Source of the DNA: an uncultured Lachnospiraceae bacterium
Lineage (GTDB): Bacteria > Bacillota > Clostridia > Lachnospirales > Lachnospiraceae
Direction: 5' to 3'
Assembly (NCBI GenBank): GCA_910589195.1
Contig: CAJUTC010000011.1
Location: forward strand, 18,714-82,713
Length of the DNA: 64,000 bases
Made by a program: the position numbers and the translations under genes. The notes under the pieces were generated by a model. It saw nothing but the letters and a program-made list of their open reading frames with translations. It was not told the origin of the DNA and did not search any database. Of the stretch, positions 1 to 8,856 are shown in pieces (within the stretch, counting starts at the first letter, position 1; the number at the start of each line of letters is the position of its first letter).

Positions 1-3000
1 CGGTGCAGATATATGTTCAATGTCTGTCCGCCCCTCAAATGTATAAACATATTCATCCGTATTTACAAGCGTACCGCCAAAGGCGGCGTCTGCCTGCCCC
101 TCTAAAGGTTCCGATACGGTGCGGAAAGCGGCTGGAGCCATTTTGTCACCTTCCGGTATCCCTTCGGTTTCCAAATCCCCTTCTGTTTCCGGAATTGCGT
201 TCGTTCCTGGCTTATCATCAAAATCTTCGGATAGATGCTCCTTATTCCGGAAGTAATATTCGTGGACAACATTATAGAAACCGTTCGTAACAACCGAATC
301 TTCTAATTCCCGGTAATAACGTAGAATAATGATCTGATCCCCTTCTGGCGTTGCATAGGCTCCTCTCATTTTCGAATCCGGTTCGTAATGCCACCCTTCG
401 CCAGCATTCCCTTCGCCAGGATAAGGATCCGTATTTTCACTTTGCGTTACCTTGCCATAAACAGCAGTATCATACGTATAGGTATAATAGGTTCCGTCAA
501 CGGAAAAATTAGTGGGATTCGTTTCCTTACCTACATCTTTTGCCTCATGCTTTTTAAACTTTTCTATATCGGTCAACTGCCCCACATCAACCGATTCCAT
601 TACGCTGCTGCCTTCCCAATGGGAACCGTGTTTATCCCGCAGATAATACACATGGATCACCTTGTAAGAGCCTGTAATAATCTCAGGCGTATCATTCCGA
701 TAATACCGCAGGATAATAATTTGTGAACCATCTTCTGTATTAACCACAGAAGCCATCCCATCATCTGGCTGGTACTTATAATGGTGGCTGGCATCATCTC
801 CATAACCCTCTGTCAGGATCCCGTTTTCATCCGGTTCTCTGGCGGCTCTGGCAGAAGATGCCCCCTTTGTAGAAGCCTCATCCGTACCTGCCCCGTCAGA
901 AAGCACTTCTTTTTTGACGGCAGCGCTGCCGTCAAAACCGGACGCTCCACTTGGAATTGGGCTCCTGTCAACCGCATTGCTGGAGGTTGCGTTTTCACCG
1001 TGGCTGCTGTAGGAATACGCCTGCCTGCCAAATTCCCTGCCTAGAAGCATTGCGCCGCCAGAACTTGCGTTCCTTTGCTTATTTCCATTATTTTTTAATC
1101 TCACATTAGAAGGCGTGGCGTTGCTGGAGGTTGCGTTTTCTGGCCTGTTGCCAGTATTCTGCCCCTGCCCGCCGGAGGATGCCGCATTGCTGGAGGTTGA
1201 CGTCCTGCCGCCTGCGGCTGCCAAAGCAGCCTGTTTTTCTACTATGCCATATGCGTCCATATCCTCCATATAATTATATGTATGCCCATTAAATACACGA
1301 TATTTGGTAACTTCCCCAGAATCATGGACGACCCCATCCAGCTCCCCATACATTGTGCTGAGGGCGCTAGAGCCTTCATACGTATAATGGTCGTCAGAAT
1401 CCCTCAAATAGTACTCGTGGATCACCCGATACGCCCCCCTATTTCTGGTAAACGCGTTGGTAATCGTAACCGTAGGAACTGAGCCCTGGAACACCTGCAC
1501 AGTACTGCTGTCGCTAAAGGTAATGGAAAAACCTGCATCCCCGTCATCAGACGCTTCTACCAGATACTTGCCAGGCTGAAGTACAAACGTACCGTCGCTT
1601 TCCCCGGCATGAAGGGTTATGGTTTCTACAGGATTAATTTTCTTCCCGCCGTCCCATTCATAATTTCCATTTTCATCTGCCTTAAAAATATTAAAATCGT
1701 AAGTCCTTCCGCCATCCTCACCCTTCGGCTTTTTAATGGTAAGGGTGCGCTCTCCCAGAACCTCTAAGTTAAAACCGGCGTTGGCTCCTGTAGTATTCTT
1801 CTCCTCCTCCTCTACCATCATCTCAAACGCCGCAGGGCTATTTTGATGGAGGGATTCTGTAATTTCATAGCTCCCTTCCTTAAGGCCGTTAAGCCTGACT
1901 CTCTGGCCTGCCTTAAGCATTACCGTAGTGTCAGCCTTATCTGTAATGGAGCCTGTGGCCACAGAATTCCCTGCCTCATCCGTAATGGTATAATCCGTAA
2001 CTGTAACAATATTTTTGTCCTCATCCTTGAGCGTATAGTAATACGTTACATTCTCTGCGCCTTCGCTGTTATCCACTTCCTTGCTGATTTCCATCCAGCC
2101 ACGGCTGTCTATCGTTTTGGTACAAGGTTGTTCTGATTCACACAAAAAATCGTTTATCGTTTCGGTACACTCTGTCAATGTTATTTTAACCCATCTGATA
2201 GGCGCGTCACTCGACCTAATTTTCAAGTAAACTTTCCCAGGAAGCAGGGAATAATTGCTCCAATTTTTAGGGTACCCTACCTTTCCATTAAATATGAAAC
2301 CCTTTATTGTGGTAGGGGCTTGCACATAGCATCCTTTGATACATGCTACACATGGGGTTCCTCTATCCGGTCCGTCTTTATCATATGGAAAGTTGATCCT
2401 CAACTTGGCATATGTTACACTTTTAGGTATTGTATAAAACAGGCGATATACATCTACGTTTTTGCCAGTGCCGCTTTCTACTCTTTTAATGTTCTTTTCT
2501 ACTGGTATTTCTATTGTCTGCGGTACGAGCACCTGATATCCTGTATTGTTGTCCCGGTACTCCGTTACTGTATACATACCCCGTGGCAAATGTTCCAATT
2601 TATAAGCTTCCCCTGCTTTTACCCGGATCGCCCTTTCATATACATTGCCATCCCTCTTAATCGTATAGTAGTACGCATCATTGCTTCCCAAGGTGCCTGG
2701 CGCTGTGATGGTTATAGCTCCATAATCCCCGTTAATATGTACGCTCCCGATCTTCCCCGCCTCAACATTTGCTATCCTGGGGCCTACGGTAACAGCAAAG
2801 CCTTCCGGCGCTTTCAGCTCTTTTACGATATATTCGCCTCGTTTTAAGCCCTCCAGCAATTTTTCCCCGCCCGGTTCAATTTTACAAAGGCCGCTGTCAT
2901 AGATTTCATCCCCGTTTGCAAAATCCCTGCCTGTCACCTGAAAGTAGGTAACTGTCTGAGCATCTTCCGGCCTTTTTACCCGGATCTTGCCGCCATCCTT

Positions 3001-3420
3001 GCTGATGCTAATTTTAGTGGCCTGTCCCGGTACTTGCATCTGACTTTCGCATTGAGTAGTTGTCATATTCCATTTTTCATTGCCAACTTCTATTGGAATA
3101 TCATCTGACAACTCCACTACTGTAATTTCGGTAGGGCCGTCAAATTCAACATACGCTTCGCCTTCTCCTGTAATAGTTACCGTTTTTTCTACTTTTTTGT
3201 ACTCGCCGCCTGTTTGGGTAATCCCTTCTATCTGGAAGGTATACTCCTTATCCCTGGCAGCCTCAGGGCTGCTGTCTGCAAGCTTTTTTTGAATCATCAT
3301 GCTGTAAGAAGAATGGGATTTTCCCTCCTTGGCAAACACCGCGGTTCCTACTGCCAGAACTGCCAGCAAAAGGAGAATAGCAGCGCCAAATGCTCGTTTC
3401 CGTTTCTTTCTAGCATCCAT
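1..3420 (-). CDS. Large secreted repeat surface protein (Cna-B/SpaA type), 3' end outside window
   Basis: The reading frame is open from an ATG at 3420 to the window edge, giving 1140 residues with the C-terminus missing. Residues 1-25 are a signal peptide (MDARKKRKR, then a hydrophobic run ending TAVFA). After it come beta-rich stretches with the GEYIVKELKAPEGF and GMYTVTEYRD signatures of Cna-B/SpaA-type domains, which in this family form isopeptide-stabilised stalks of pilins and adhesins. A Ser/Asn/Ala-rich linker repeats the motif ATSSNA near 970-1200. Three copies of a V-[IV]-H-x-Y-Y-x-R module follow (near 1415, 640 and 265), the last two followed by IIILRYYR. A ribosome site (GGAG, 10 bases upstream) supports the start. 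A sortase motif is expected beyond the window but cannot be seen. Role as an adhesin or pilus protein is inferred from domain type. Confidence 0.85.
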   Translation of the reverse strand, partial: MDARKKRKRAFGAAILLLLAVLAVGTAVFAKEGKSHSSYSMMIQKKLADSSPEAARDKEYTFQIEGITQTGGEYKKVEKTVTITGEGEAYVEFDGPTEITVVELSDDIPIEVGNEKWNMTTTQCESQMQVPGQATKISISKDGGKIRVKRPEDAQTVTYFQVTGRDFANGDEIYDSGLCKIEPGGEKLLEGLKRGEYIVKELKAPEGFAVTVGPRIANVEAGKIGSVHINGDYGAITITAPGTLGSNDAYYYTIKRDGNVYERAIRVKAGEAYKLEHLPRGMYTVTEYRDNNTGYQVLVPQTIEIPVEKNIKRVESGTGKNVDVYRLFYTIPKSVTYAKLRINFPYDKDGPDRGTPCVACIKGCYVQAPTTIKGFIFNGKVGYPKNWSNYSLLPGKVYLKIRSSDAPIRWVKITLTECTETINDFLCESEQPCTKTIDSRGWMEISKEVDNSEGAENVTYYYTLKDEDKNIVTVTDYTITDEAGNSVATGSITDKADTTVMLKAGQRVRLNGLKEGSYEITESLHQNSPAAFEMMVEEEEKNTTGANAGFNLEVLGERTLTIKKPKGEDGGRTYDFNIFKADENGNYEWDGGKKINPVETITLHAGESDGTFVLQPGKYLVEASDDGDAGFSITFSDSSTVQVFQGSVPTVTITNAFTRNRGAYRVIHEYYLRDSDDHYTYEGSSALSTMYGELDGVVHDSGEVTKYRVFNGHTYNYMEDMDAYGIVEKQAALAAAGGRTSTSSNAASSGGQGQNTGNRPENATSSNATPSNVRLKNNGNKQRNASSGGAMLLGREFGRQAYSYSSHGENATSSNAVDRSPIPSGASGFDGSAAVKKEVLSDGAGTDEASTKGASSARAAREPDENGILTEGYGDDASHHYKYQPDDGMASVVNTEDGSQIIILRYYRNDTPEIITGSYKVIHVYYLRDKHGSHWEGSSVMESVDVGQLTDIEKFKKHEAKDVGKETNPTNFSVDGTYYTYTYDTAVYGKVTQSENTDPYPGEGNAGEGWHYEPDSKMRGAYATPEGDQIIILRYYRELEDSVVTNGFYNVVHEYYFRNKEHLSEDFDDKPGTNAIPETEGDLETEGIPEGDKMAPAAFRTVSEPLEGQADAAFGGTLVNTDEYVYTFEGRTDIEHISAP

Positions 3421-3511
3421 TCCCAAATTTCTCCTTCCTTTTCCATATTGGATTCCAGAATCGTCCATTCAAGCCGTATCCGTTTTTCTATGCTATCCCT
3501 CGCATTCAAAA

Positions 3512-3529
3512 CAGCAGGCAAGCCTGCTG
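3512..3529 (-). other. Tight hairpin in the leader of the surface protein gene
   Basis: Perfect 8-bp inverted repeat with a two-base centre, so a four-base loop is likely in RNA. It has no adjacent U tract and so is not a terminator. It lies between the predicted promoter and the start codon. It could affect leader stability or bind a regulator; function unknown. The rest of 3421-3734 holds only the promoter and the weak start signals of the facing gene. Confidence 0.45.
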
Positions 3530-3573
3530 ATATAGTACGTATGGTTTTTCCTGATTCTGTAATTATTAGGAAT

Positions 3574-3603
3574 ATTATACTAAATTTGCCCCCCCATAGT
3601 CAA
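3574..3603 (-). promoter_or_regulatory. Sigma-A promoter of the large surface protein gene
   Basis: On the minus strand TTGACT (3603-3598) and TATAAT (3579-3574) are separated by 18 bases. This predicts a leader of about 145 bases before the ATG at 3420. The leader carries a perfect 8-bp hairpin (CAGCAGGC, AA, GCCTGCTG; 3512-3529). Confidence 0.7.
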
Positions 3604-3734
3604 GGAGATAAGCTCCTTTTATCCTTACATCCGAATCCGGAAGCTGCCCGGTTCTCATACGTAAAACTGGAAACTCCTCCAAGCCTCAGCGCATATCATA
3701 TTAAGAAGACTTCCCGCAAGCATCGAGTAAGGTT

Positions 3735-5558
3735 ATGAAACAAAAAACAGTTACCATCACAGCCGTAACCAGCCAAGCTGCCGGATTTCCCCATGGTACA
3801 GCAGCATACCAGCCTTTTTCCCACCCCGTTTCCTACACTTATATGGAACAGCGCTATCAGGTGTTGCCTGCCAGTATCTTTCCATTACCTGCCTTTTGCC
3901 CATGCCAGACCGATACGGATGTAATCCTGGTAGTCGCGAATGCCTTATATCTGGAGCAAGGTTTGCGTCTTCTGTCCCTGATTATCCGCCAAAGCCAGGA
4001 AGCTGGGAAAGCAATCCCCATTGTATTATGCGTCCAGGTCTGCCAAGAGCAAAAACGGCACGGAATCTCCATTGACTTTGACCTGTTAGAAGATGTGCTT
4101 CAGATCCCAGTGGTTCCCTACTTTCACCGCAAAACCGGTTTGGACGACATAAAAGCAGCCATAGCCTACGCCCGTAACCGGCGTTTCTCCTATGACTGCT
4201 TGGATTTTTCCCCATCAAGACTGGCTTTTGAAACGGCCCGCTGTGCAAAAAACTGCTACGGCCCCTTGGAACAAGCAGTCGACGCCACCTTTTCCAAACC
4301 CGTTTTCGGAACCCTATTTCTGATCGCATGGTTTCTTTTTTTTCTATGGTTTACATTAACCGGAGCCACCCTCCTGTCCCAAACCCTTTTTGAATCACTG
4401 GTTCTAATCGAAGAAGCGCTATCTGACCGCCTTGCACCTGTTTGTTGGCCTTTGGATTTCTTGTTTAACGGCTTCCTTCCAGCCTTAACCTGTATCATAT
4501 CCATTATGCTGCCTTCCCTTGCGATCGCCTTTTTCCTATTCACCCTGCTAGATGAGGCAGGCTTCCTTCCCAGGATTTCGTTTTATGGAGATCGTCTGCT
4601 AAGACCATGGGGCGTCTGCGGAAGCCAATCCCTTGTTATGTCCAAAAGCGCCCACTGCCATATGGCAGGGATTTTAGAGAGCCGCCGGATTCAATCGCCC
4701 AGGGAGCGTTTAGCAGCCCTGCTAACTACCTGCCTGATTCCATGCAGCGGACGCATTCCAACCCTGCTTGCTATCGCTGCCTTGGCAGGAACCGTGGGCT
4801 TTTCCGCCGCTCCTTTGCCACCTGCCATTTATTTTGTCCCTTTCATTCCTGCGTGTTTTATGGCAGTGGTTTTTCTTTTGCCAGGCTTTTTAGCAGCCCT
4901 TTGTACCTCTTTCTTATTATCCCGTACCGCGTTAAAACAGCTTCCTTCCGCATTTGTATTGGAATTGCCGCAGCTTCACCGCCCCCGCCTGATAACCTCC
5001 GTAATTCCTTCCGCTTGGAATCATACTTGCCTTTTTATCGGTCGGGCTGGCGCATCCGCTCTCCTGGACGGATTTTTTATCTGGCTCCTGAGCCACACCT
5101 CTGTAAATGGAAGTACCCTTTTAGACCAGTGTATCCGGCTTCTGGAACCTGTAGGCTCTTTTCTTGGACTGGACGGCGTTATTGTAACTGCTTTTCTGCT
5201 GGCAACCCCTGCCAACGAAATCACAATGCCTTTGATGATTTTAATCTACTTATCCCAGAACCATACGCTTAACGCGTCCGCGTCTGTCCCGGCTAACGCC
5301 ATCGCCAATACTGCCGCCATTTTTTCAGTCCGCTCCATAGCGGAATTAAGCGACCTTCTTGCTTTACACGGCTGGAATTGGCACAGGGCCCTTTCTGTAG
5401 TCATTCTTACCTTGTTCCACTGGCCCTGCCTCCCTTCCCTGCAAATGATCCATCAGGAAACCAAAAGCTTAAAATGGACTGCCACCGCCTTCCTGCTCCC
5501 GTCCCTTCTTGGCATAAGTCTTTGCGCGTTGTTTCATGGCATCTTACTTCTCTTTTAA
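3735..5558 (+). CDS. feoB: FeoB-like ferrous iron transporter with a degenerate G domain
   Basis: A 607-residue membrane protein. The C-terminal two thirds are recognisable clostridial FeoB: the gate-like IPCSGRIP segment (about residue 335), LLATPANEITMP (about 495) and HWPC followed by ETKSLKWT (about 560-580). FeoB normally imports Fe2+ with an N-terminal G-protein domain. Here the first 160 residues keep only remnants of that domain (DVILVVANALYLEQGL; a stretch resembling the switch to the helical spacer). The P-loop GxxNxGKS and the NxxD base-recognition motif are both absent. There is no FeoA gene beside it. The ATG has a poor ribosome site (TAAGG two bases upstream), so the start is uncertain. 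The gene overlaps the facing TPM gene by 4 bases at its 3' end. Whether it still transports iron, or another metal, is unknown. Confidence 0.8.
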   Translation: MKQKTVTITAVTSQAAGFPHGTAAYQPFSHPVSYTYMEQRYQVLPASIFPLPAFCPCQTDTDVILVVANALYLEQGLRLLSLIIRQSQEAGKAIPIVLCVQVCQEQKRHGISIDFDLLEDVLQIPVVPYFHRKTGLDDIKAAIAYARNRRFSYDCLDFSPSRLAFETARCAKNCYGPLEQAVDATFSKPVFGTLFLIAWFLFFLWFTLTGATLLSQTLFESLVLIEEALSDRLAPVCWPLDFLFNGFLPALTCIISIMLPSLAIAFFLFTLLDEAGFLPRISFYGDRLLRPWGVCGSQSLVMSKSAHCHMAGILESRRIQSPRERLAALLTTCLIPCSGRIPTLLAIAALAGTVGFSAAPLPPAIYFVPFIPACFMAVVFLLPGFLAALCTSFLLSRTALKQLPSAFVLELPQLHRPRLITSVIPSAWNHTCLFIGRAGASALLDGFFIWLLSHTSVNGSTLLDQCIRLLEPVGSFLGLDGVIVTAFLLATPANEITMPLMILIYLSQNHTLNASASVPANAIANTAAIFSVRSIAELSDLLALHGWNWHRALSVVILTLFHWPCLPSLQMIHQETKSLKWTATAFLLPSLLGISLCALFHGILLLF

Positions 5559-6475
5559 AATTTTCTTCCGCCGCCTCCTGCCTGATGGCCTCCATAGCTA
5601 TGGGTAGAACTGCGTCCGGAAAAAGAGCCGCCAGAATGCCCGCCACCGGTAGGCTGCCTGGGAATTACTATATGAGTAACCAGGGTATTTACAAGCTGAT
5701 CCGACGGATTATGAAACTGAAAACGGCAATCCGCCCGGTAAGCCAGTGAATCACCCTGGCTGCCCACATCCTTCATCCCATACTCTCCAACTATCTTCCA
5801 ACATACGCCTGCCGCTGTCCCGGCGCTAACAGCAAAAGCAAATAAGGCCTCATACCACCGGATTGACCGGTATCTGCTGATAGCTCCGGTTTCCACATTA
5901 TAATGATACTGATTTGACTGAATTCCTTTTTGAAAGTATTCGCCAGACATTTCGATCCCCGCTAACGCCGCATCCGCATACCTTTCCTTTGAAGCGGCAT
6001 CATACACCTGATCTAAAATCCGTTCAATCCGCTGATCGGTTAAAACACGGATCATGGAACCATAGGTTCCCAGATAAAGCTCCCGGTTATCCATATCGAT
6101 CAGCATAAGAATTCCGTTTTCATGATACGTCTGCTCAAACCCATGACTAAAGTAAAACTGATCCGCCACCTGCCGGGCACTTTGGCCATCGGCATCGTCA
6201 ACTGTTACCACTATCACCTCAGCCTTCATTTCCTTTTGCAGCCTTGCCGCCGTTTCTTCTAGTATTTTTATTTCTTCCTGGTCAAACAGTCCTGCATAAT
6301 CAAATACCCGTTCTGTTTCCTGGCTGTAATCTTCCCCTTCTTCCTCCGCGCCGTATGCCCAGATCCCGAAAATGCCGTAAGACCAAAAGCAGCAGAAAAA
6401 AAAGCATAGAAGCAGCCACAAAGGCCGAATCTGAACCGCCCGGGAAGCAGCTCCTCTTATCCTCGCATATCTCAT
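5555..6475 (-). CDS. TPM-domain membrane protein (YdjH/YgcG type)
   Basis: 306 residues. An ATG at 6475 overlaps the upstream stop as ATGA, which argues for translational coupling. A signal or anchor segment (LWLLLCFFFCCFW) is followed at about residue 55 by a TPM domain (VFDYAGLFDQEE, then EVIVVTVDDADGQ and NGILMLIDMDNRELYLGTYG). There is a second membrane segment near residue 200 and a Gly/Ser/His-rich tail ending GGGGRKF, typical of YgcG-type proteins. In Bacillus subtilis the equivalent YdjH works with YdjG to hold YdjI (SPFH) at the membrane during envelope stress. The order here supports the same complex. The biochemical activity of TPM domains is not settled. Confidence 0.75.
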   Translation of the reverse strand: MRYARIRGAASRAVQIRPLWLLLCFFFCCFWSYGIFGIWAYGAEEEGEDYSQETERVFDYAGLFDQEEIKILEETAARLQKEMKAEVIVVTVDDADGQSARQVADQFYFSHGFEQTYHENGILMLIDMDNRELYLGTYGSMIRVLTDQRIERILDQVYDAASKERYADAALAGIEMSGEYFQKGIQSNQYHYNVETGAISRYRSIRWYEALFAFAVSAGTAAGVCWKIVGEYGMKDVGSQGDSLAYRADCRFQFHNPSDQLVNTLVTHIVIPRQPTGGGHSGGSFSGRSSTHSYGGHQAGGGGRKF

Positions 6476-7503
6476 AACAAATATCCTCCAGCCAAAAGCA
6501 GCGCAAAAAGAGGCGTAAATACAAAAAGAAACAAAAGAAACAGCTTCTTCCCATCTACCGGAATTTCCCCGCATACTTTGCCAGTCTGCCCATTTAACGC
6601 AAAATAGTAAATTTTTCCGTCCTTCGGCCCTTTATAGGTAAGCGTCCATACAGGAAACAGACCGTAATGCCATACCGGCGTTTGAATATCGGTTTCCTGG
6701 TAGCGGACATTTAATCCAGAGTATCCTGCCGCGCTGCTTTTTAAACTGGCGGCGGCAAATTCCTTTACCTCATGTTCTATTTCCGGCCTAAGCTGCTCTC
6801 TTTCCATATCTCGCTTCTCTGCGAAAAATCCGGTAAGATATCCCATGTGAAATGGCTTTAGACCTTCTGTTTGAAAGGGAAGGACTCCGGAAGAAAGCTT
6901 TGCATTTGCTTTTTTTAAGGCATTCCGGGCCATATGGTTAATGTTCATCTGGCCGTCCCGGCTGATGCGGTAAATCTTTTTCTCCGTATAGCGAAGATTT
7001 CCTGCATCCCACATCCGCAATTTTGTCCCCTCTGCCTCCATTTTTCCATCTACTGTGCAGCTATAAAGCCAATAGGGAAAATAAACCCCTGTCATAGAAG
7101 CAATCTGCTTTTCTGAATAAAAATCAGATGGCGTATACCGTTTGCGGCGGATCCATTGGGCAAAAATTTCTTCCGCCTGCTTCCGGCTAATGGAAAATGG
7201 AACCACATAATCCGGCTGATAACGGCCTTCAAGCCGTCCCTTTAATACCACCGGATTATGGCAGTAATAGCAAATTGAAGCTGCTGTGGTTTCATCTGTC
7301 ACAATTTCCGCGCCACAGCTTGGACAGTTATATAGAACTGCCTGGGGTTCATTCGCGGCAGCGGCGTCTTGGGAATCCTGGGATTTCAGTTCCTGGAAAT
7401 TGAAATCGGATAAGCAAAATTCGCATTCATACTTTTGTGTTTCTGGATTGAAAACCAATCCGCCGCCGCAGTTAGGGCACTTAAATGTAATCGTATCCAT
7501 CAT
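6472..7503 (-). CDS. Double zinc-ribbon membrane protein (YdjG type)
   Basis: 343 residues. The start at 7503 overlaps the stop of the SPFH gene (ATGA) and has GAGG five bases upstream; a second ATG follows directly. Two zinc ribbons lie at the N-terminus: CPNCGG with CEFC (about residues 9-33), and CPSCGA with CYYC (about 65-90). A conserved central domain with aromatic PYWLYSC follows, and the C-terminus ends in one hydrophobic segment (LFLLFLFVFTPLFALLLAGG), so the protein is tail-anchored. In Bacillus YdjG is a partner of YdjH and YdjI. The exact start could be three bases further in. Confidence 0.75.
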   Translation of the reverse strand: MMDTITFKCPNCGGGLVFNPETQKYECEFCLSDFNFQELKSQDSQDAAAANEPQAVLYNCPSCGAEIVTDETTAASICYYCHNPVVLKGRLEGRYQPDYVVPFSISRKQAEEIFAQWIRRKRYTPSDFYSEKQIASMTGVYFPYWLYSCTVDGKMEAEGTKLRMWDAGNLRYTEKKIYRISRDGQMNINHMARNALKKANAKLSSGVLPFQTEGLKPFHMGYLTGFFAEKRDMEREQLRPEIEHEVKEFAAASLKSSAAGYSGLNVRYQETDIQTPVWHYGLFPVWTLTYKGPKDGKIYYFALNGQTGKVCGEIPVDGKKLFLLFLFVFTPLFALLLAGGYLL

Positions 7504-8780
7504 GTCCTCGGCTTCCCGCATTCACTGCAGAATTTTCCGGTATTAACCGTTCCGCATCCGCAAACCCAATTTGCGGAAGGTCGCGGGTTTCCACATTCAC
7601 CACAGAATTTTCCGGTATTGACTGCTCCGCAGCTGCAAGTCCATCCAGCCGTCTGCTGGACGCCTGGCGTCTGGCCTGCTGTGGCAGCCTGCCCCCCATA
7701 AGAGCCATTCTGGCCTGGCACAGCGCCCTGACCCGGATATCCTCCGTTCCCTCCGGTATTGGAAGCCTGCCCCGGGATGGTTCCCTGGTTCATCTGCATC
7801 TGCTGCATATTGGCTGCGGAAGCCGCTCCCATAAAGCCGCCTCCGGCCTGCATTCCCATACCCATTCCCATAAATCCAGCCATGGCGCCGTTGGAATTGG
7901 AACCAGCGCTTCGTAATCCTTCTGCTATCGCTCCCTGTACGTAGCCCTCGCGGATCGAAGGATCGCTTAACATGGCGCCCTGATTGCGCAGGTTAATCAG
8001 CTTTTGGGACTCTTCATTATAAGATATGCTTGCCACTCCAACTGACTGTATTTCCATTCCGCGCATCTTGCGCCAGTCTTCATCCAGCACATCTGCCATG
8101 TATTTTCCGAGTTCCCGGCCTTTAGACGCAACATAAGAGATCCTGATCCCGTCTGCCGACATCTGGTTAATGGAGCTTTGAAGTGCTTCTAAAAACTCTG
8201 ATAAATACTGTTCATTAATGGAATCAATCTCTACACGGCTTGCGTTTTTGGGAATCACTTCCGCGTAAAACAGCAAAGGATCCGTAATTTTTATGGAATA
8301 GGTTCCATGTGCCCTTAAAAACAGCTCCGCATTATAAAAGTTATCAAAATAGTTAATCGGGTTTCTGGTTCCGAATTTCAGGCCTTTGATCTCCTGGAGA
8401 TTTATGTAAAATACCCGCTGAAGGGTTGGCGTCATGCCGCCGTACCGGATCCGGTTAAACGACTCTTTTAATGAATCCCCAAATTGCCCGTTAAATAATG
8501 ATGGCAAAGCAGAATTATTAACCGTATAATAGCCTTCCTCCGCAGTATAGTCCACGACTTTTCCGCCGTCTACCAGCATCATAAACTGGTTGGGATATAC
8601 GTGGATGACAGAGCCATTTGACACAGTTCGATCCGTCCCCTTTACATTGGCGCCCCTTCTGGTTCTTACGCCCTCCGCAAATACAGTCTTGTCACTGATA
8701 TCTCCCGGTTCAATCACCTCCAACCATTGATCTGCCAGCGCGCCGCCAACCGCCTTTGCCGCTGCTTTTATTATGCCCAT
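7500..8780 (-). CDS. SPFH/virion-core-like protein with C-terminal zinc ribbons (YdjI type)
   Basis: 426 residues with a strong ribosome site (GGAGG, 9 bases upstream). Residues 20-290 form an SPFH-like domain of the 'virion core protein' family (begins QWLEVIEPGDIS; contains VIHVYPNQFMMLVDGGKV). A Met/Gly/Gln-rich flexible stretch follows, then two near-identical zinc ribbons (WTCSCGAVNTGKFCGECG and WVCGCGTVNTGKFCSECG). SPFH proteins assemble on membranes and organise microdomains; the Bacillus homologue recruits PspA and binds YdjG/YdjH. No PspA gene is seen here. The stop overlaps the next start. Confidence 0.8.
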   Translation of the reverse strand: MGIIKAAAKAVGGALADQWLEVIEPGDISDKTVFAEGVRTRRGANVKGTDRTVSNGSVIHVYPNQFMMLVDGGKVVDYTAEEGYYTVNNSALPSLFNGQFGDSLKESFNRIRYGGMTPTLQRVFYINLQEIKGLKFGTRNPINYFDNFYNAELFLRAHGTYSIKITDPLLFYAEVIPKNASRVEIDSINEQYLSEFLEALQSSINQMSADGIRISYVASKGRELGKYMADVLDEDWRKMRGMEIQSVGVASISYNEESQKLINLRNQGAMLSDPSIREGYVQGAIAEGLRSAGSNSNGAMAGFMGMGMGMQAGGGFMGAASAANMQQMQMNQGTIPGQASNTGGNGGYPGQGAVPGQNGSYGGQAATAGQTPGVQQTAGWTCSCGAVNTGKFCGECGNPRPSANWVCGCGTVNTGKFCSECGKPRT

Positions 8781-8856
8781 ATTTGATTACCTCCTTCATT
8801 TTATTGCATTTATTTCCAATTTTTTGATACCTATTTTTGCGGACTTGTTTTCCGCC

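Noticed and set aside
2320..2847. Plus-strand 175-residue reading frame
   Set aside because: It is a shadow of the surface protein gene, which is open in the other direction with a signal peptide and known domain motifs.
3421..3567. Cyclic di-GMP riboswitch in the adhesin leader
   Set aside because: Clostridial adhesins often have one, but the GGCAAACC-type core and the class II motifs are not present.
3214..3738. Plus-strand 174-residue reading frame
   Set aside because: It is antisense to the surface protein N-terminus and its promoter, with no recognisable domain or ribosome site.
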